Below, piece by piece: positions 1 through 9,035 of a stretch of DNA of 64,000 nucleotides (within the stretch, counting starts at the first letter, position 1; every line of letters starts with the position of its first letter). The translations under genes and the position numbers were made by a program. The DNA is taken from NCBI GenBank assembly GCA_002256205.1, contig NKIW01000003.1, positions 463,674 to 527,673 of the forward strand, in the 5' to 3' direction. The notes under the pieces are model-generated. The model saw only the letters and a program-made list of their open reading frames with translations. It had not been told where the DNA came from and ran no database searches. This DNA is from Rhizobiales bacterium PAR1. Its GTDB lineage: Bacteria > Pseudomonadota > Alphaproteobacteria > Rhizobiales > Beijerinckiaceae.

Positions 1-410
1 GCGGGTTCGCTGTGGTCGCGAGCGAGGTCAAGGCGCTCGCCTCGCAAACCTCGCGGGCAACCGACGATATCGCCGACAAGATCAACTCGGTAAAGGCGGC
101 GACCAGCGAGGCTGTGCGCGCCATTCGCGAGATCAACGAGGTTATTCCGCAGATCGGCGAAGTCTCGAACATCATCTGTAACGCGATGAACGAGCAGGAT
201 CGCGCGACGCAGGACATTGCGGGGAACATCGAGCAGGCCGCGCGCGGCGTCGAAAATGTCACCAGCGTGATCGCCGATGTTGCCCGCGTGACCGGCCAGA
301 ACGGCGAAGCGGCAGACGGCCTTCTGGTCTCCGCCGATACGCTCCGCGCTCAGTCCGCAACGCTTAAGCAAGAGGTTTCGACCTTCCTGACTCGCATCCG
401 CGCCGCCTGA
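1..410 (+). CDS. Methyl-accepting chemotaxis protein, C-terminal part (gene starts left of window)
   Basis: The visible 135 residues are the end of the cytoplasmic signalling domain of a chemoreceptor, which controls the kinase CheA through CheW. The first readable codons (frame starting at base 3) spell GFAVVASEVKALA, the conserved stretch just after the hairpin tip of all MCPs. What follows is a long helix with alternating hydrophobic and polar residues, ending in FLTRIRAA and TGA. The sensor, transmembrane and HAMP parts are outside the window. No che genes lie nearby. A second, complete MCP is at 38310-40298; the two are similar only around the tip region. The family call is secure; the ligand is unknown. 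Confidence 0.95.
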   Translation, partial: GFAVVASEVKALASQTSRATDDIADKINSVKAATSEAVRAIREINEVIPQIGEVSNIICNAMNEQDRATQDIAGNIEQAARGVENVTSVIADVARVTGQNGEAADGLLVSADTLRAQSATLKQEVSTFLTRIRAA

Positions 411-549
411 GCGGGCTTCTGCATCTCCGGACTTCGAGATTGCCCTGTCCGGCTCTGTCAGAGGAAATTCGGGTTGCCGGCATTTTGGACCTCGGCAGGT
501 AGTTCGGCGCGATATTGAACGCCCGTATTTTCCGTTACTTCAAGACGTC

Positions 550-705
550 TGGCTAAATCATCCGCTTCCCTGTGATGATGTACGTCCGCTACCCGCTGTC
601 GCTGCGGCATGTCGAGGACCTACTCCACGATTGCGGCATCGATATCACGCATGCGACGGGTGGTGTTCTGGCGGAACCGGTTCGGGACGATCTTCGCCAG
701 CGAGA
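550..705 (+). pseudogene. IS6-family transposase remnant (N-terminal part)
   Basis: In one frame the DNA reads YVRYPLSLRHVEDLL and then HDCGIDITHAT, the helix-turn-helix region of IS6-family transposases. A one-base shift continues it as VVFWRNRFGTIFASEIRR, the next conserved block. Upstream, FKTSG followed by a stop matches the degraded start. No DDE residues remain. Most of the gene and both inverted repeats are absent, so it is a dead relic. It lies between the chemoreceptor end and the transporter operon. The rest of 411-780 shows no gene. Confidence 0.8.
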
Positions 706-780
706 TCCGACGAAGCCGAATAGAGAATTCTCACCAACCGTTCCGACGACCAGAAAGCGCGATGCTTCAGTATAGCTAAA

Positions 781-1605
781 TCAATCGGGCAGAGCGGAGT
801 TTTTTCCGAAAATCTGCGAAATCGCCAGAAGTATGGATGTCAGGACGACCACGAGTGTCGAGATGGCTGCAATTGTCGGATCGATCTGATCGCGAAGCGC
901 CGCGAACATGTTTCTGGTCAAGGTTGAGTTCTCGCCGCCCGAAATGAAGAGCGACACAATCACCTCATCGAAGGATGTCAAAAATGAAAGCACCGCACCC
1001 GATATTACGGAAAAGCGGATCTGCGGCAGCGTGACAAAAAAGAACGCATAGGTCCGGGAGGCACCAAGGCTGCGCGCTACGCGTTCCTGATTCATGTCGT
1101 AGCTTTTTAGCGCCGAAGAAACGACCATCACCACGAGAGGAATTGCGAGCATGCTGTGCGCGAGCACGATGCCTGCCATCGTGTTCACAAGGCCAAGCTT
1201 CACGTAGACATAGAAAACGCCGATGCCAACAAGGATAATCGGCACGACAATCGGTGTGAGCAGGATGCTGAAAACCAGACCGCTGAACCGCATCCGGGCG
1301 GTGTGAAGTCCGTAGGCAGCCATGGTGCCGACGAGCGTCGAGAGAATCATCGTCAGGAAACCAGCCTTAAAGGATGTCGCGGTTGCCAGCATCCACGAGG
1401 TCGATCCAAAGTAATTTTTGTACCAGCGCAAGGACCATTCGCGCGGCGGAAATTCGAGGTACTGCGATTCCGAAAACGACATCGGAATAACGATGAGCGT
1501 TGGCAATATCAGGAACAGCATCACAAGGCCGGAAATCACGTAGAGCCATAGCCTTTTGCCATGCGTGATTTGGGTTGGGGTCGCCGGTTGCCGGAGCCAG
1601 TTCAT
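781..1605 (-). CDS. ABC transporter permease, spermidine/putrescine (PotC) type
   Basis: This 274-residue inner-membrane subunit forms half of the channel of a polyamine/opine-type ABC importer. Hydrophobic segments lie near residues 22-42, 80-100, 112-132, 145-165, 195-215 and 245-265, the usual six. The EAA-like loop that docks on the ATPase is ERVARSLGAS at 174-183. Length is normal for PotC/YdcV. The start ATG (1605-1603) shares one base with the stop of the upstream permease (TGATG), so the two are translationally coupled. It is the last gene of a same-strand run starting at 7394. The substrate is not readable from this subunit. Confidence 0.93.
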   Translation of the reverse strand: MNWLRQPATPTQITHGKRLWLYVISGLVMLFLILPTLIVIPMSFSESQYLEFPPREWSLRWYKNYFGSTSWMLATATSFKAGFLTMILSTLVGTMAAYGLHTARMRFSGLVFSILLTPIVVPIILVGIGVFYVYVKLGLVNTMAGIVLAHSMLAIPLVVMVVSSALKSYDMNQERVARSLGASRTYAFFFVTLPQIRFSVISGAVLSFLTSFDEVIVSLFISGGENSTLTRNMFAALRDQIDPTIAAISTLVVVLTSILLAISQIFGKNSALPD

Positions 1606-2495
1606 CAGTGACTGCCTCCGCCCAGAAGCCGGTCCAGCCGGACGAGACGCGAAGCGGCGTAGAGGATCAGCCCGGTCAGAACGAACAGTACCACACCGAG
1701 CGAGCTTGCGGCTCCCCAGTTGAAGAACAGCTCGATATCAGTCGCGATGCGATTGGCAACCATGGTGACCTTGCCGCCGCCCAGCACGGCAGGCGTCACA
1801 TAGAACCCCAGACACAGAATGAAAACGATCAGCGACCCTGCCAGCAAGCCGGGAAGCGAGAGTGGCAGGAACACGAGCCAGAAGGCGCGTGTCGGGCTCG
1901 CGCCCAGATTGGCGGCCGCTTTGAGATAATCGCGATCAATGGCCCGCATCGAGCTGTAAACCGGCAGGATTAGAAACGGCAGCATGATGTGAACCATTCC
2001 GATCAGCGTCCCGTTGAGGTTATGGACCAGCGGGAGCGGGGCTTCCCAGAGCCCCAGTTTGATCCCCCAGGTGTTGATGACGCCCTGCCGGTGAAGCAGA
2101 ACCAGCCAGGCGTAGGTGCGCACGAGCAGGGAGGTCCAGAACGGCAGCATGACCGCAATCATGCAGATATTGGCGGCGCGGCGCGGAAGTTGCGAGAGGA
2201 CGTAGGCCAAGGGATAGCCCAGAACGATGCAAATGGCCGTTGTCAGAAAGCTGACCTCGAAGGTCAGACTGAAGGCGCGCCCATAGGAAGGTTGAACAAG
2301 CATCCTGCGATAATGCTCTAGGCTGAATTCGCCGGCATCATTCAGGAAGGACAGCCAGAACAACCACCCGACGGGAACGATCATGGTGACGATGACCAGC
2401 AGAACGGCCGGTCCACCTAGCGCAAACAGCTGCAACCGTTCAACAGCCGCATCGCGCCGAAGCCCTTCGGCATTTGGGGCTGCGATGACCGTCAT
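1605..2495 (-). CDS. ABC transporter permease, spermidine/putrescine (PotB) type
   Basis: This 296-residue membrane subunit is the partner of the following PotC-like permease. It has about six hydrophobic segments, the first at about residues 28-50. The EAA-like loop is AAANLGASPTRAFW in the last third, as in the PotB/PotH family. The start ATG overlaps the ATPase stop by four bases (ATGA at 2492-2495). It probably pairs with the PotC-like subunit to carry the ligand of the binding protein at 3642-4709. Assignment to the polyamine/ferric/opine permease branch is firm; the substrate is inferred from neighbours. Confidence 0.93.
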   Translation of the reverse strand: MTVIAAPNAEGLRRDAAVERLQLFALGGPAVLLVIVTMIVPVGWLFWLSFLNDAGEFSLEHYRRMLVQPSYGRAFSLTFEVSFLTTAICIVLGYPLAYVLSQLPRRAANICMIAVMLPFWTSLLVRTYAWLVLLHRQGVINTWGIKLGLWEAPLPLVHNLNGTLIGMVHIMLPFLILPVYSSMRAIDRDYLKAAANLGASPTRAFWLVFLPLSLPGLLAGSLIVFILCLGFYVTPAVLGGGKVTMVANRIATDIELFFNWGAASSLGVVLFVLTGLILYAASRLVRLDRLLGGGSH

Positions 2496-3568
2496 GCGCG
2501 CCCCGCTCCATCGGGCAGGAGGTAGGTATCGGCAGCCCGCAAGCCTAGCCGGATTGGCTCGCCTGCGGCGGGTGGTTTCACGGATGCGCTTGCCCGTACG
2601 CTAACCGCCGTCCCATCGGCCAGAAGCGTCTGAACCAGAATGCTGTCACCCTGATAAATCGAAGCTCGGACGGTGGCAGGCAGGACATTGATGTCCGGCG
2701 ATTGCTTGCCGTCGAGAATGCTCAGCCGCTCGGGGCGGATCATCAATTCATGCTGGCCGAGGCGTGCCGGCGTTTCGCCCAAAATGAGGGAGACATCGCC
2801 GAAACGACAATCATCCTCGGTCACATCCACCGTCACGAAGGTGGACTCTCCGATAAATTCAGCAACAAATCGGCCTGCCGGGCGGTCATAGATCACATGG
2901 GGCGCGTCCAGTTGCTGAATGCGCCCGTGATCGATGACCGCGATACGGTCAGACATCGTGAGGGCTTCGCGCTGGTCATGGGTGACGTAAACCGTCGTCA
3001 TCCCGAGGCGTTCATGCAGTTGACGGAGTTCGATCTGCATATGCTCGCGCAACTGCTTGTCGAGAGCCGACAAGGGCTCGTCCATCAGCAAGATACGCGG
3101 TTCAAAGACAATCGCACGGGCAAGGGCGATACGTTGACGCTGACCGCCAGAAAGCTGATCAACCCTGCGCGCGCCATAGCCGCCGAGCTTGACCAGTTCC
3201 AGGGCCTGCTCGACCCGCTCGGCGGTCTCGGCCTTGCCGACGCCGCGCAACTTGAGCGGAAAGGCGATATTGGCGGCGACATCCATATGCGGAAACAACG
3301 CATAGTTCTGGAAGACCATGCCGACATCGCGCTTGTGCGGTTCGAGCCTGACCACATCGGCATCTCCGAACCGGATGATCCCGCAATCGGGCCTGACGAA
3401 GCCTGCCAGCATCATCAGCAAGGTGGTTTTGCCGGAGCCGGAGGGGCCAAGCAGCGTCAGGAACTCGCCAGAGCGAACATCAAGATCGATGGCGTCAAGA
3501 ACGGTCAGGCTTCCGTACCGCTTCGTCAGTTGACGGACGCTGATCGGCAGTGCCGCTTGTCTGGTCAT
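2492..3568 (-). CDS. ABC transporter ATP-binding protein, PotA type
   Basis: This 358-residue cytoplasmic ATPase drives the importer. Walker A GPSGSGKTT is at residues 41-49, the Q-loop at MVFQNYALFP (84-93), the signature LSGGQRQR at 139-146, Walker B LLMDEPLSALD at 160-170 and the switch histidine in VTHDQ at 197. About 120 residues after the ATPase core form the TOBE domain typical of PotA, UgpC and MalK proteins. It sits between the binding-protein gene and the permeases. A 73-base gap before it holds a strong stem-loop (3607-3630). All catalytic motifs look intact. Confidence 0.95.
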   Translation of the reverse strand: MTRQAALPISVRQLTKRYGSLTVLDAIDLDVRSGEFLTLLGPSGSGKTTLLMMLAGFVRPDCGIIRFGDADVVRLEPHKRDVGMVFQNYALFPHMDVAANIAFPLKLRGVGKAETAERVEQALELVKLGGYGARRVDQLSGGQRQRIALARAIVFEPRILLMDEPLSALDKQLREHMQIELRQLHERLGMTTVYVTHDQREALTMSDRIAVIDHGRIQQLDAPHVIYDRPAGRFVAEFIGESTFVTVDVTEDDCRFGDVSLILGETPARLGQHELMIRPERLSILDGKQSPDINVLPATVRASIYQGDSILVQTLLADGTAVSVRASASVKPPAAGEPIRLGLRAADTYLLPDGAGRA

Positions 3569-3606
3569 TCCGGTGCCTTGTCCGCCATTTTATCGTTATA
3601 TGTCAT

Positions 3607-3630
3607 CGGCATGGGGCGAACCCCATGCCG
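3607..3630 (-). promoter_or_regulatory. Intercistronic stem-loop between binding protein and ATPase genes
   Basis: A perfect 10-bp inverted repeat, CGGCATGGGG-CGAA-CCCCATGCCG, lies 11 bases after the binding-protein stop and 38 bases before the ATPase start. It is not followed by a T-run on the minus strand, so it is not a clear terminator. It more likely stabilises the 3' end of the binding-protein message, as in other importer operons. Similar structures follow the binding-protein genes at 14747 and 45833. Confidence 0.7.
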
Positions 3631-3641
3631 AGTTGTCTAGG

Positions 3642-4709
3642 TTATTCGCTGAGCATGTTCTCGTAAGCCGCAGCGGCCTGCGCCTCGAACTTGATGTACC
3701 ATTCGAGATTGATGGTGAGCTGGTTCTTGGCATTGTCAGGGTGCGACGGCAGCTTCTTGGCATAAGCCGCGTCAATGGTGCCGAGATCATAGGCCTTCTT
3801 GTTGGTCGGGCCGTAGGTGATGTATTTCGTGAATTCGGCCTGATATTGCGGCTTGCTGATCTCGGCCAGGAACTTCATGGCCAGATCCTTGTTCGGCGCG
3901 CCCTTCGGAACAGCGAAGCAATCATAGTCGAGCAGTGCCTGATTGAAGGTGTAGGCTACCTTGGCGCCATCCTTTGCCACGACATCGAAGCGGCCATTCC
4001 AGCCGGTGATCATGTCGACTTCGCCGTCTTTCATCAATTGGGCATGCTGGGCGCCTGATGACCACCAGACCGCGACATGCGGCTTGAGTTCCTTGACCTT
4101 TTTGATGGCGCGCTCGATGCCGCCGGGCGCGCTGAGCACCTCGTAGACCTTGTCCGCCGGAACACCATCCGCCATCAGTGCGGGCTCAAGCGCACCGGCA
4201 ACACCCTTGCGATAGGAGCGCTTGCCGGGGAATTTCTTGACGTCCCAGAAGTCCGCCCAGCTTTTCGGGCCATTGTCGCCGAAGGTCTTGGTGTTCCAGG
4301 CGAGGACGGTCGAGAACACGTCACCGCCAACGCAATAATCACCCGCAAGGTTTGGCAGAAAATCCTTGGTATCGATGACCTTGTAATCGAGCTTGTCCAG
4401 AATGCCTTCTGCACCAGCGCGAGCGGCACTACCCGAGCCGCTCGCGACGATATCCCAGGTCACGGCACCAGCCTTGGCCTTGAGCCGGAGATCCGCGATG
4501 CCGGTATAGGTCTCTTCCTTGAGCGTGATGCCCAGAGCCTTCGCGGCGGGCTGGAAAAGGGCCTTGCTTTGACCCTCCTGATACGAACCGCCGAAGGAGA
4601 CGACCGTCAGCGTTTGCTGTGCCGAAGCGTTTATGGCGCCGAACGACAATGCGAGACCGCCCAGCAGGATGGCGGCAATGCGAGAACCGGATTTCTTGTT
4701 GTTATTCAT
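3642..4709 (-). CDS. Periplasmic solute-binding protein, PotD/PotF-like
   Basis: This 355-residue protein has a Sec signal peptide (hydrophobic run near residues 11-30, cleavage after ASA). The mature protein begins QQTLTVVSFGGSYQEGQ, the opening of bacterial extracellular solute-binding proteins of the PotD/PotF/opine group. It should capture the ligand in the periplasm and deliver it to the permeases encoded at 781-2495. The start ATG at 4709 has AGGGAG about 8 bases upstream. The 85 bases before it carry a repeated CCATTTAGA motif, so an internal promoter is possible. The neighbouring amine and aldehyde oxidising enzymes make a polyamine or amino-alcohol ligand plausible, but not proven. 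Confidence 0.9.
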   Translation of the reverse strand: MNNNKKSGSRIAAILLGGLALSFGAINASAQQTLTVVSFGGSYQEGQSKALFQPAAKALGITLKEETYTGIADLRLKAKAGAVTWDIVASGSGSAARAGAEGILDKLDYKVIDTKDFLPNLAGDYCVGGDVFSTVLAWNTKTFGDNGPKSWADFWDVKKFPGKRSYRKGVAGALEPALMADGVPADKVYEVLSAPGGIERAIKKVKELKPHVAVWWSSGAQHAQLMKDGEVDMITGWNGRFDVVAKDGAKVAYTFNQALLDYDCFAVPKGAPNKDLAMKFLAEISKPQYQAEFTKYITYGPTNKKAYDLGTIDAAYAKKLPSHPDNAKNQLTINLEWYIKFEAQAAAAYENMLSE

Positions 4710-4768
4710 GATCTAACTCCCTAAGGCCCAGTTTGGAGTGTCATCGCGGGTGTGGTCGGCAGATAGGG

Positions 4769-4799
4769 CCATTTAGATCCGCCAACGATACCATTTAGA
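4769..4799. promoter_or_regulatory. Direct repeat CCATTTAGA x2, possible MocR-type operator
   Basis: CCATTTAGA occurs at 4769-4777 and again at 4791-4799, 22 bases apart, i.e. two helical turns. The second copy is part of GATACCATTT (4788-4797), which also occurs at 7475-7484 in the promoter region shared with the MocR gene. MocR/PdxR-type regulators commonly bind direct repeats. The second copy overlaps the aldehyde dehydrogenase stop codon. The position fits control of the binding-protein gene that starts at 4709. Confidence 0.45.
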
Positions 4800-6288
4800 G
4801 ACGTGCCGTAATGCATTTGAGCTTCGAATAACTCGTCAGTGCGTCGAACCCTTTCGCGCGCCCAAATCCCGAGCGGCGATTTCCTCCGAAGGGGGTTTCG
4901 ATCCCTCCGGCAAAAAACTCGTTGATATAGACCTGACCAGCATCAAGCCTCGCGGCGATGCGGTGAGCCTTGGCGAAGTCTCGCGTGTAGATACCTGCTA
5001 CGAGAGCGTAGTCCGTTCCGTTCGCGAGCGCGACGGCATGCTCAGCTGAATCCGCCACCTGAACCACAAGCACTGGTCCAAATATCTCCTGCTGGACCGC
5101 TTCATCGTCCGCCGGCAGGTTATCCAGAACGGTTGGTTGGTAGAACCAGCCGAGGCCGGTTTCAGGGTCTACCGTGCGCTTTCCGCCGCAGAGGAGCTTC
5201 GCGCCGCGTGAAATGGCGCGCTCGACATATCCGGCGATGCGATCCAGCTGTGCCGCTGAGTTGACCGGGCCCATATCGGCGGAACCGAGACCGTGCCCCA
5301 AGTGGAAGTCGTTTGCTCGCTTGACAAGTTTTTCGACGAAGGTGGCATGGATGGAACGTTCGACGATCAAACGTGAACCTGCCGAGCAAATCTGACCGGC
5401 ATTTTCGAAAATCGCGCCAAGCGTACCTTCGATGGCTGCATCGATATCGGCATCTGCCAGAACAAGTATGGGCGATTTGCCGCCAAGTTCGAGAATGACG
5501 CGCGTCACATTGGCTGCGGCGCTTTGCATTACATGGATGCCGGTAGCAACCGAACCCGTGAACGTGATGTGGTCAATGCCCGGATGGGCGGCGAGGGGGG
5601 CGCCGACCTCAACGCCGGTTCCAGTCACCACATTGTAAGCGCCAGCGGGCAGGCCCGCCTGAGCCAGAAGCTCGCCCATCATCAGAGCCGTGAGGGGGGT
5701 CTGATCCGCTGGCTTGGCAACCACCGCACAGCCCGCCGCGAGAGCGGGAGCGAGGCCGCGAGCCAGAGTCGAGATCGGATAGTTCCACGGCACGATCTGG
5801 GCGGCAACGCCAATCGGCTCATGAGTTGTATAGGAGATATAATCCGGACCGAGCGGGATCGCGCTTCCCTGAAACTTGTCACAAGCACCGGCATAGTATT
5901 CGAAGGCGCGGGCTGCACCGCCGACATCGCCTTGTGCTTCGACAAGCCGTTTGCCGGAATCGAGGGCCTCGGCAACGGCTAGCCGGTCCGCGTTGGCGCG
6001 GATCAAGGCCGCGGCACGCGCCAGCAACCGCCCGCGCTCCGCCGGCACCATCGTCCGCCACGGGCCATCCAGCGCCTTGTGCGCCGATGAAACGGCGAAA
6101 TCGACATCGGCGGCATTGCCGGCTGCGACCTGGGCGAACGCCTTGCCAGTGCCGGGATCGACCGTTTCCATCAGTCGGTTGGAGCCGGACGGACAGCGCG
6201 TGCCATTGATCCAGTGTCGATCCGGCAACCCGGACAAGGTTCCGGTCGAGCGAGCCTCGGCAACCATCGTGGCAAGAGCCGGAGTCAT
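4795..6288 (-). CDS. NAD(P)-dependent aldehyde dehydrogenase
   Basis: This 497-residue cytoplasmic enzyme oxidises an aldehyde to its acid. The fold motifs are intact: PWNYP (N169), the general base in ELGGKSP (E267) and the catalytic cysteine in GQICSAGSR (C301). Its length is typical of the betaine/gamma-aminobutyraldehyde dehydrogenase group. I chose the ATG at 6288 because GGAGG lies 4-5 bases upstream and the ATG overlaps the stop of the preceding gene (TGATG); a longer frame to 6333 has no such site. With the amine oxidase (10681) and GMC oxidoreductase (9101), it could finish oxidation of an amine or alcohol imported by the ABC system. The exact substrate is not determined. Confidence 0.93.
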   Translation of the reverse strand: MTPALATMVAEARSTGTLSGLPDRHWINGTRCPSGSNRLMETVDPGTGKAFAQVAAGNAADVDFAVSSAHKALDGPWRTMVPAERGRLLARAAALIRANADRLAVAEALDSGKRLVEAQGDVGGAARAFEYYAGACDKFQGSAIPLGPDYISYTTHEPIGVAAQIVPWNYPISTLARGLAPALAAGCAVVAKPADQTPLTALMMGELLAQAGLPAGAYNVVTGTGVEVGAPLAAHPGIDHITFTGSVATGIHVMQSAAANVTRVILELGGKSPILVLADADIDAAIEGTLGAIFENAGQICSAGSRLIVERSIHATFVEKLVKRANDFHLGHGLGSADMGPVNSAAQLDRIAGYVERAISRGAKLLCGGKRTVDPETGLGWFYQPTVLDNLPADDEAVQQEIFGPVLVVQVADSAEHAVALANGTDYALVAGIYTRDFAKAHRIAARLDAGQVYINEFFAGGIETPFGGNRRSGFGRAKGFDALTSYSKLKCITARL

Positions 6289-7394
6289 CACGCCTCCAGA
6301 CTGCTGACGTGATATTGGGCTTTCGCAAGCCAATCCGGACTAATTTCAACGCCCCAGCCGGGCTCTGCAGACACCATCACATGCCCGTCGACGACGTCGT
6401 ACGGCGACTTGCGATAAAGCCCGTATTGCCATGGGTAATAATCCGCTTCCTCGATCGACAATTCGAGGTAATCGCCCGCATTCGGGATGGCGCGGAGCAG
6501 GTGCATGGTGAAAAGCGTCACCAGCGACAGGTTTGCGCTATGCGGTGTGCACGGCAGACCCGCCGCAGCCCCCATCGCCGCGACGCGCATGGTTCGGACC
6601 ATGCCGCCGAGATAGCAGACATCCGGTTGGATGATATCGACGGCGCCCATCTCGATCATGTGCCGCCAGATCGGCATGTAGCAATCCTGCTCACCGCCCG
6701 TCACATCCAGCGAAAGGGCGTCCCGAACCTCTTTGGTTTGCTCAAGCTCCCAGTAGGTGCAAGGCTCCTCGAAATGGCAAACGCCGTTGTCTTCAAGCAT
6801 GCGCCCGACTTCGATGGCGCGCTTGGGCGAGAAGCCGCTGTTGGCATCGACCATTAGCGCAACCTTGTCGCCGAGCGCTTTGCGCACCGTTGGGACAATC
6901 GCTTCGCTTCGGCCCGGCCATTCATCAACATCGTGCCCGAATTCAGCTGCCACACGAAATTTGAAGGCGTCGAAGCCCAGAGTGTCGCGCAGGCGCAGGA
7001 ACCGCGCAGCCTCCTGCTCGGGTGTGATGTCGCGCTTCATGGAGGAGGCATAAGCCCGCAGACGACCGGGCGTGCCACCCAAGAGCTCGCAGACGCTTTT
7101 GCCCGCGCGCTTGCCGGCCATATCCCAAAGGGCGGTATCCAGCCCGCCGATCGCGCGAAAAAGATGGCTTCCCGGGAACTTGTGTTCCTTCTCCGGGATA
7201 AGATCGACAATGCCCGCGATATCCGCGCAATCATGGCCAAGCGCCCAGGGGGTGATCTGGCGATGGAGAATGAGGGATGAGATATCAGAATGGTAGGTCG
7301 AGACCTGTCCCCAGCCTTCAGCCCCGTCTTCGGCCGTCACGCGAACGAAGCCAACATCCTGCGTCGAGAACGTTTCGATCCTGGAAATCTTCAT
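6288..7394 (-). CDS. Mandelate racemase/muconate-lactonizing (enolase superfamily) enzyme
   Basis: This 368-residue member of the enolase superfamily abstracts a proton next to a carboxylate in a TIM barrel. Visible residues are the KxR base motif FKFR (K145, R147), metal ligands D183 (VDANSG), E209 (HFEEP) and E235 (GGEQD), and the D258/H285 dyad (QPDV, TPHSAN). This set is typical of the mandelate-racemase subgroup of sugar-acid dehydratases and racemases. The ATG at 7394 opens directly with the barrel cap MKISRIETF; an in-frame TTG at 7460 would add 22 residues lacking homology. It is the first gene of the minus-strand operon. The true reaction is unknown; a role on a carboxylated product of the aldehyde dehydrogenase is inference. 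Confidence 0.9.
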   Translation of the reverse strand: MKISRIETFSTQDVGFVRVTAEDGAEGWGQVSTYHSDISSLILHRQITPWALGHDCADIAGIVDLIPEKEHKFPGSHLFRAIGGLDTALWDMAGKRAGKSVCELLGGTPGRLRAYASSMKRDITPEQEAARFLRLRDTLGFDAFKFRVAAEFGHDVDEWPGRSEAIVPTVRKALGDKVALMVDANSGFSPKRAIEVGRMLEDNGVCHFEEPCTYWELEQTKEVRDALSLDVTGGEQDCYMPIWRHMIEMGAVDIIQPDVCYLGGMVRTMRVAAMGAAAGLPCTPHSANLSLVTLFTMHLLRAIPNAGDYLELSIEEADYYPWQYGLYRKSPYDVVDGHVMVSAEPGWGVEISPDWLAKAQYHVSSLEA

Positions 7395-7474
7395 GCCTGA
7401 CCACACCGAGTTTGACGATGCGGTCAGCGTGATCTGGATTGGCGGAAATCTAAGGTCCAATCTCTATATTCTGT

Positions 7475-7484
7475 GATACCATTT
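7475..7484. promoter_or_regulatory. GATACCATTT motif in divergent promoter region
   Basis: The 137 bases between the enolase-superfamily gene (start 7394) and the MocR gene (start 7532) contain GATACCATTT. The same ten bases occur at 4788-4797, and the related inverse AATTGGTATG at 9036-9045, before the GMC oxidoreductase. All three are upstream of transcription units of this island. Binding by the MocR protein is inferred. Confidence 0.4.
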
Positions 7485-7531
7485 TGGCGAGGCCGGTTGC
7501 GACAGGCCGTCAGAATGGAAGGGTTGCATTC

Positions 7532-9022
7532 ATGGTCAAGCGCGCAGGGGGCGCCTTGCTGCAAAGCGTCAGGATCGACCCGGCGTCATCCCGCCCGATT
7601 GCAACCCAGCTCTATTCCGCGCTGCGCGAGCTCATGTTGTCCGGTGCCATTGCAACCGGGGTCAGGCTGCCGGCCACCCGCACGCTTGCCAAGGATCTCG
7701 CTGTCTCTCGCACGACCGTCATCGATGCCTTTGAGCGGCTTCTCGCCGAAGGCCTGATTGTCTCACGGGTTGGCTCTGGCACCTTCGTCAGCGATGTGCT
7801 GGACGCCGAGCGCCCCAAGCCGGTGCAATCGCCCGAGCATTCTGGCGCGCAACCGGGAAAACCGAAGCTGTCATCAGCGATGGAATGGGCGATCCCGAAG
7901 TTCAGTCCGCGCTCCCGCCTGCCGCATCGTCCGAAAACCTTTGTCACGGCGCTGCCGGCTTATGACGCCTTTCCGATGGCGCAATGGGCGCGGATTTCGG
8001 CAGGCCATTGGCGCGGGGCGCGCGAGGACGTGTTGGGCTATGGCGAGCCGTTTGGGTTGGCGCGTCTGCGCGAGGCCATCGCCACTCACCTGCGGGGCAA
8101 TCGGGGGATCACCTGTGAAAAGGAGCAGATTTTCATTGTCGGGGGCGCTCAGCAGGCCTTCTCGCTGATCGGCTCTGCCTTGCTGGATCCGGGTGATCGC
8201 GTCTGGTTCGAGAACCCCGGCGCCATAGGTGCGCGCAACAGCTTCATCGCCTGTGGCGCGGAACTGGTCCCGGTTCCCGTTGATCGCGATGGGTTGATGG
8301 TTGAGGAAGGCGAGCAGCTCAGCCCGGAGTTTCGTCTGGCATTCGTAACGCCCTCCCACCAGCAGCCGTTAAGCCATATCATGAGCCTAGAGCGGCGCTT
8401 TGCCTTGCTTCAAGCCGCGCAACGCGCGAGCGCGTGGATCATTGAAGACGATTATGATGGTGAGTTCTTCTTTGGGCGTCAGCCAGTTCCAACTCTGAAG
8501 AGTGTCGATCAGACCGGCCTCGTGATCTACGTTGGAACCTTTAGCAAATCGCTTTTTCCGGCCTTGCGTCTGGGATTCATGCTGGTCCCGCCAGCTCTTG
8601 TCGAAACCTTCGAGCGCATGACCGCCTCTTTTGTTCAGGGCGTGCCGACGAACGTTCAGGGGATCGTTGCCGAATTTATTCAGGAAGGCCACTTTGCAAC
8701 CCATATCCGGCGTATGCGGGGGGTCTATGCAGAACGGCATGCAATGCTCGTCGAGGAATCCCGTCGTCAACTCAATGGCTTGCTCGATGTGGCGCCGACG
8801 GAAAGCGGTCTTCATACCGTCGGCTGGCTCGCCCCCGCAATTTCGGAGCGGAGCGCGACGGAAGCTGCGGCCAAACAGGGCATCGTTGTCTCGGCCATCG
8901 CTCGTTTTTCGATTGCACCAACGCCGCATAATGGTCTGGTTTTGGGGTTCGGCGCTACGAATCCACGCGAAATCCGGGATGGCGTGACAAAACTCGCGTC
9001 AGTTCTGACCGCACTCGCATGA
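7532..9022 (+). CDS. MocR/PdxR-type GntR regulator with aminotransferase domain
   Basis: This 496-residue protein joins an N-terminal winged helix-turn-helix (residues about 15-85, with RLPATRTLAKDLAVSRTTV) to a class I/II aminotransferase fold (about 125-490). The PLP lysine is K339 in TFSKS, and EDDYDGEF (305-312) matches the cofactor pocket. Such proteins sense PLP or an amino compound and control nearby genes. The ATG at 7532 has GGAAGGG upstream; an earlier in-frame start at 7484 lacks one. Oddly, the usual TPSHQ-Y/F-P-T-G motif reads TPSHQQPLSHIMS here. It is divergent from the transporter operon and followed by the oxidoreductase genes, so it is the likely regulator of both arms. Confidence 0.93.
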   Translation: MVKRAGGALLQSVRIDPASSRPIATQLYSALRELMLSGAIATGVRLPATRTLAKDLAVSRTTVIDAFERLLAEGLIVSRVGSGTFVSDVLDAERPKPVQSPEHSGAQPGKPKLSSAMEWAIPKFSPRSRLPHRPKTFVTALPAYDAFPMAQWARISAGHWRGAREDVLGYGEPFGLARLREAIATHLRGNRGITCEKEQIFIVGGAQQAFSLIGSALLDPGDRVWFENPGAIGARNSFIACGAELVPVPVDRDGLMVEEGEQLSPEFRLAFVTPSHQQPLSHIMSLERRFALLQAAQRASAWIIEDDYDGEFFFGRQPVPTLKSVDQTGLVIYVGTFSKSLFPALRLGFMLVPPALVETFERMTASFVQGVPTNVQGIVAEFIQEGHFATHIRRMRGVYAERHAMLVEESRRQLNGLLDVAPTESGLHTVGWLAPAISERSATEAAAKQGIVVSAIARFSIAPTPHNGLVLGFGATNPREIRDGVTKLASVLTALA

Positions 9023-9035
9023 TGTTGGTTCAGCC

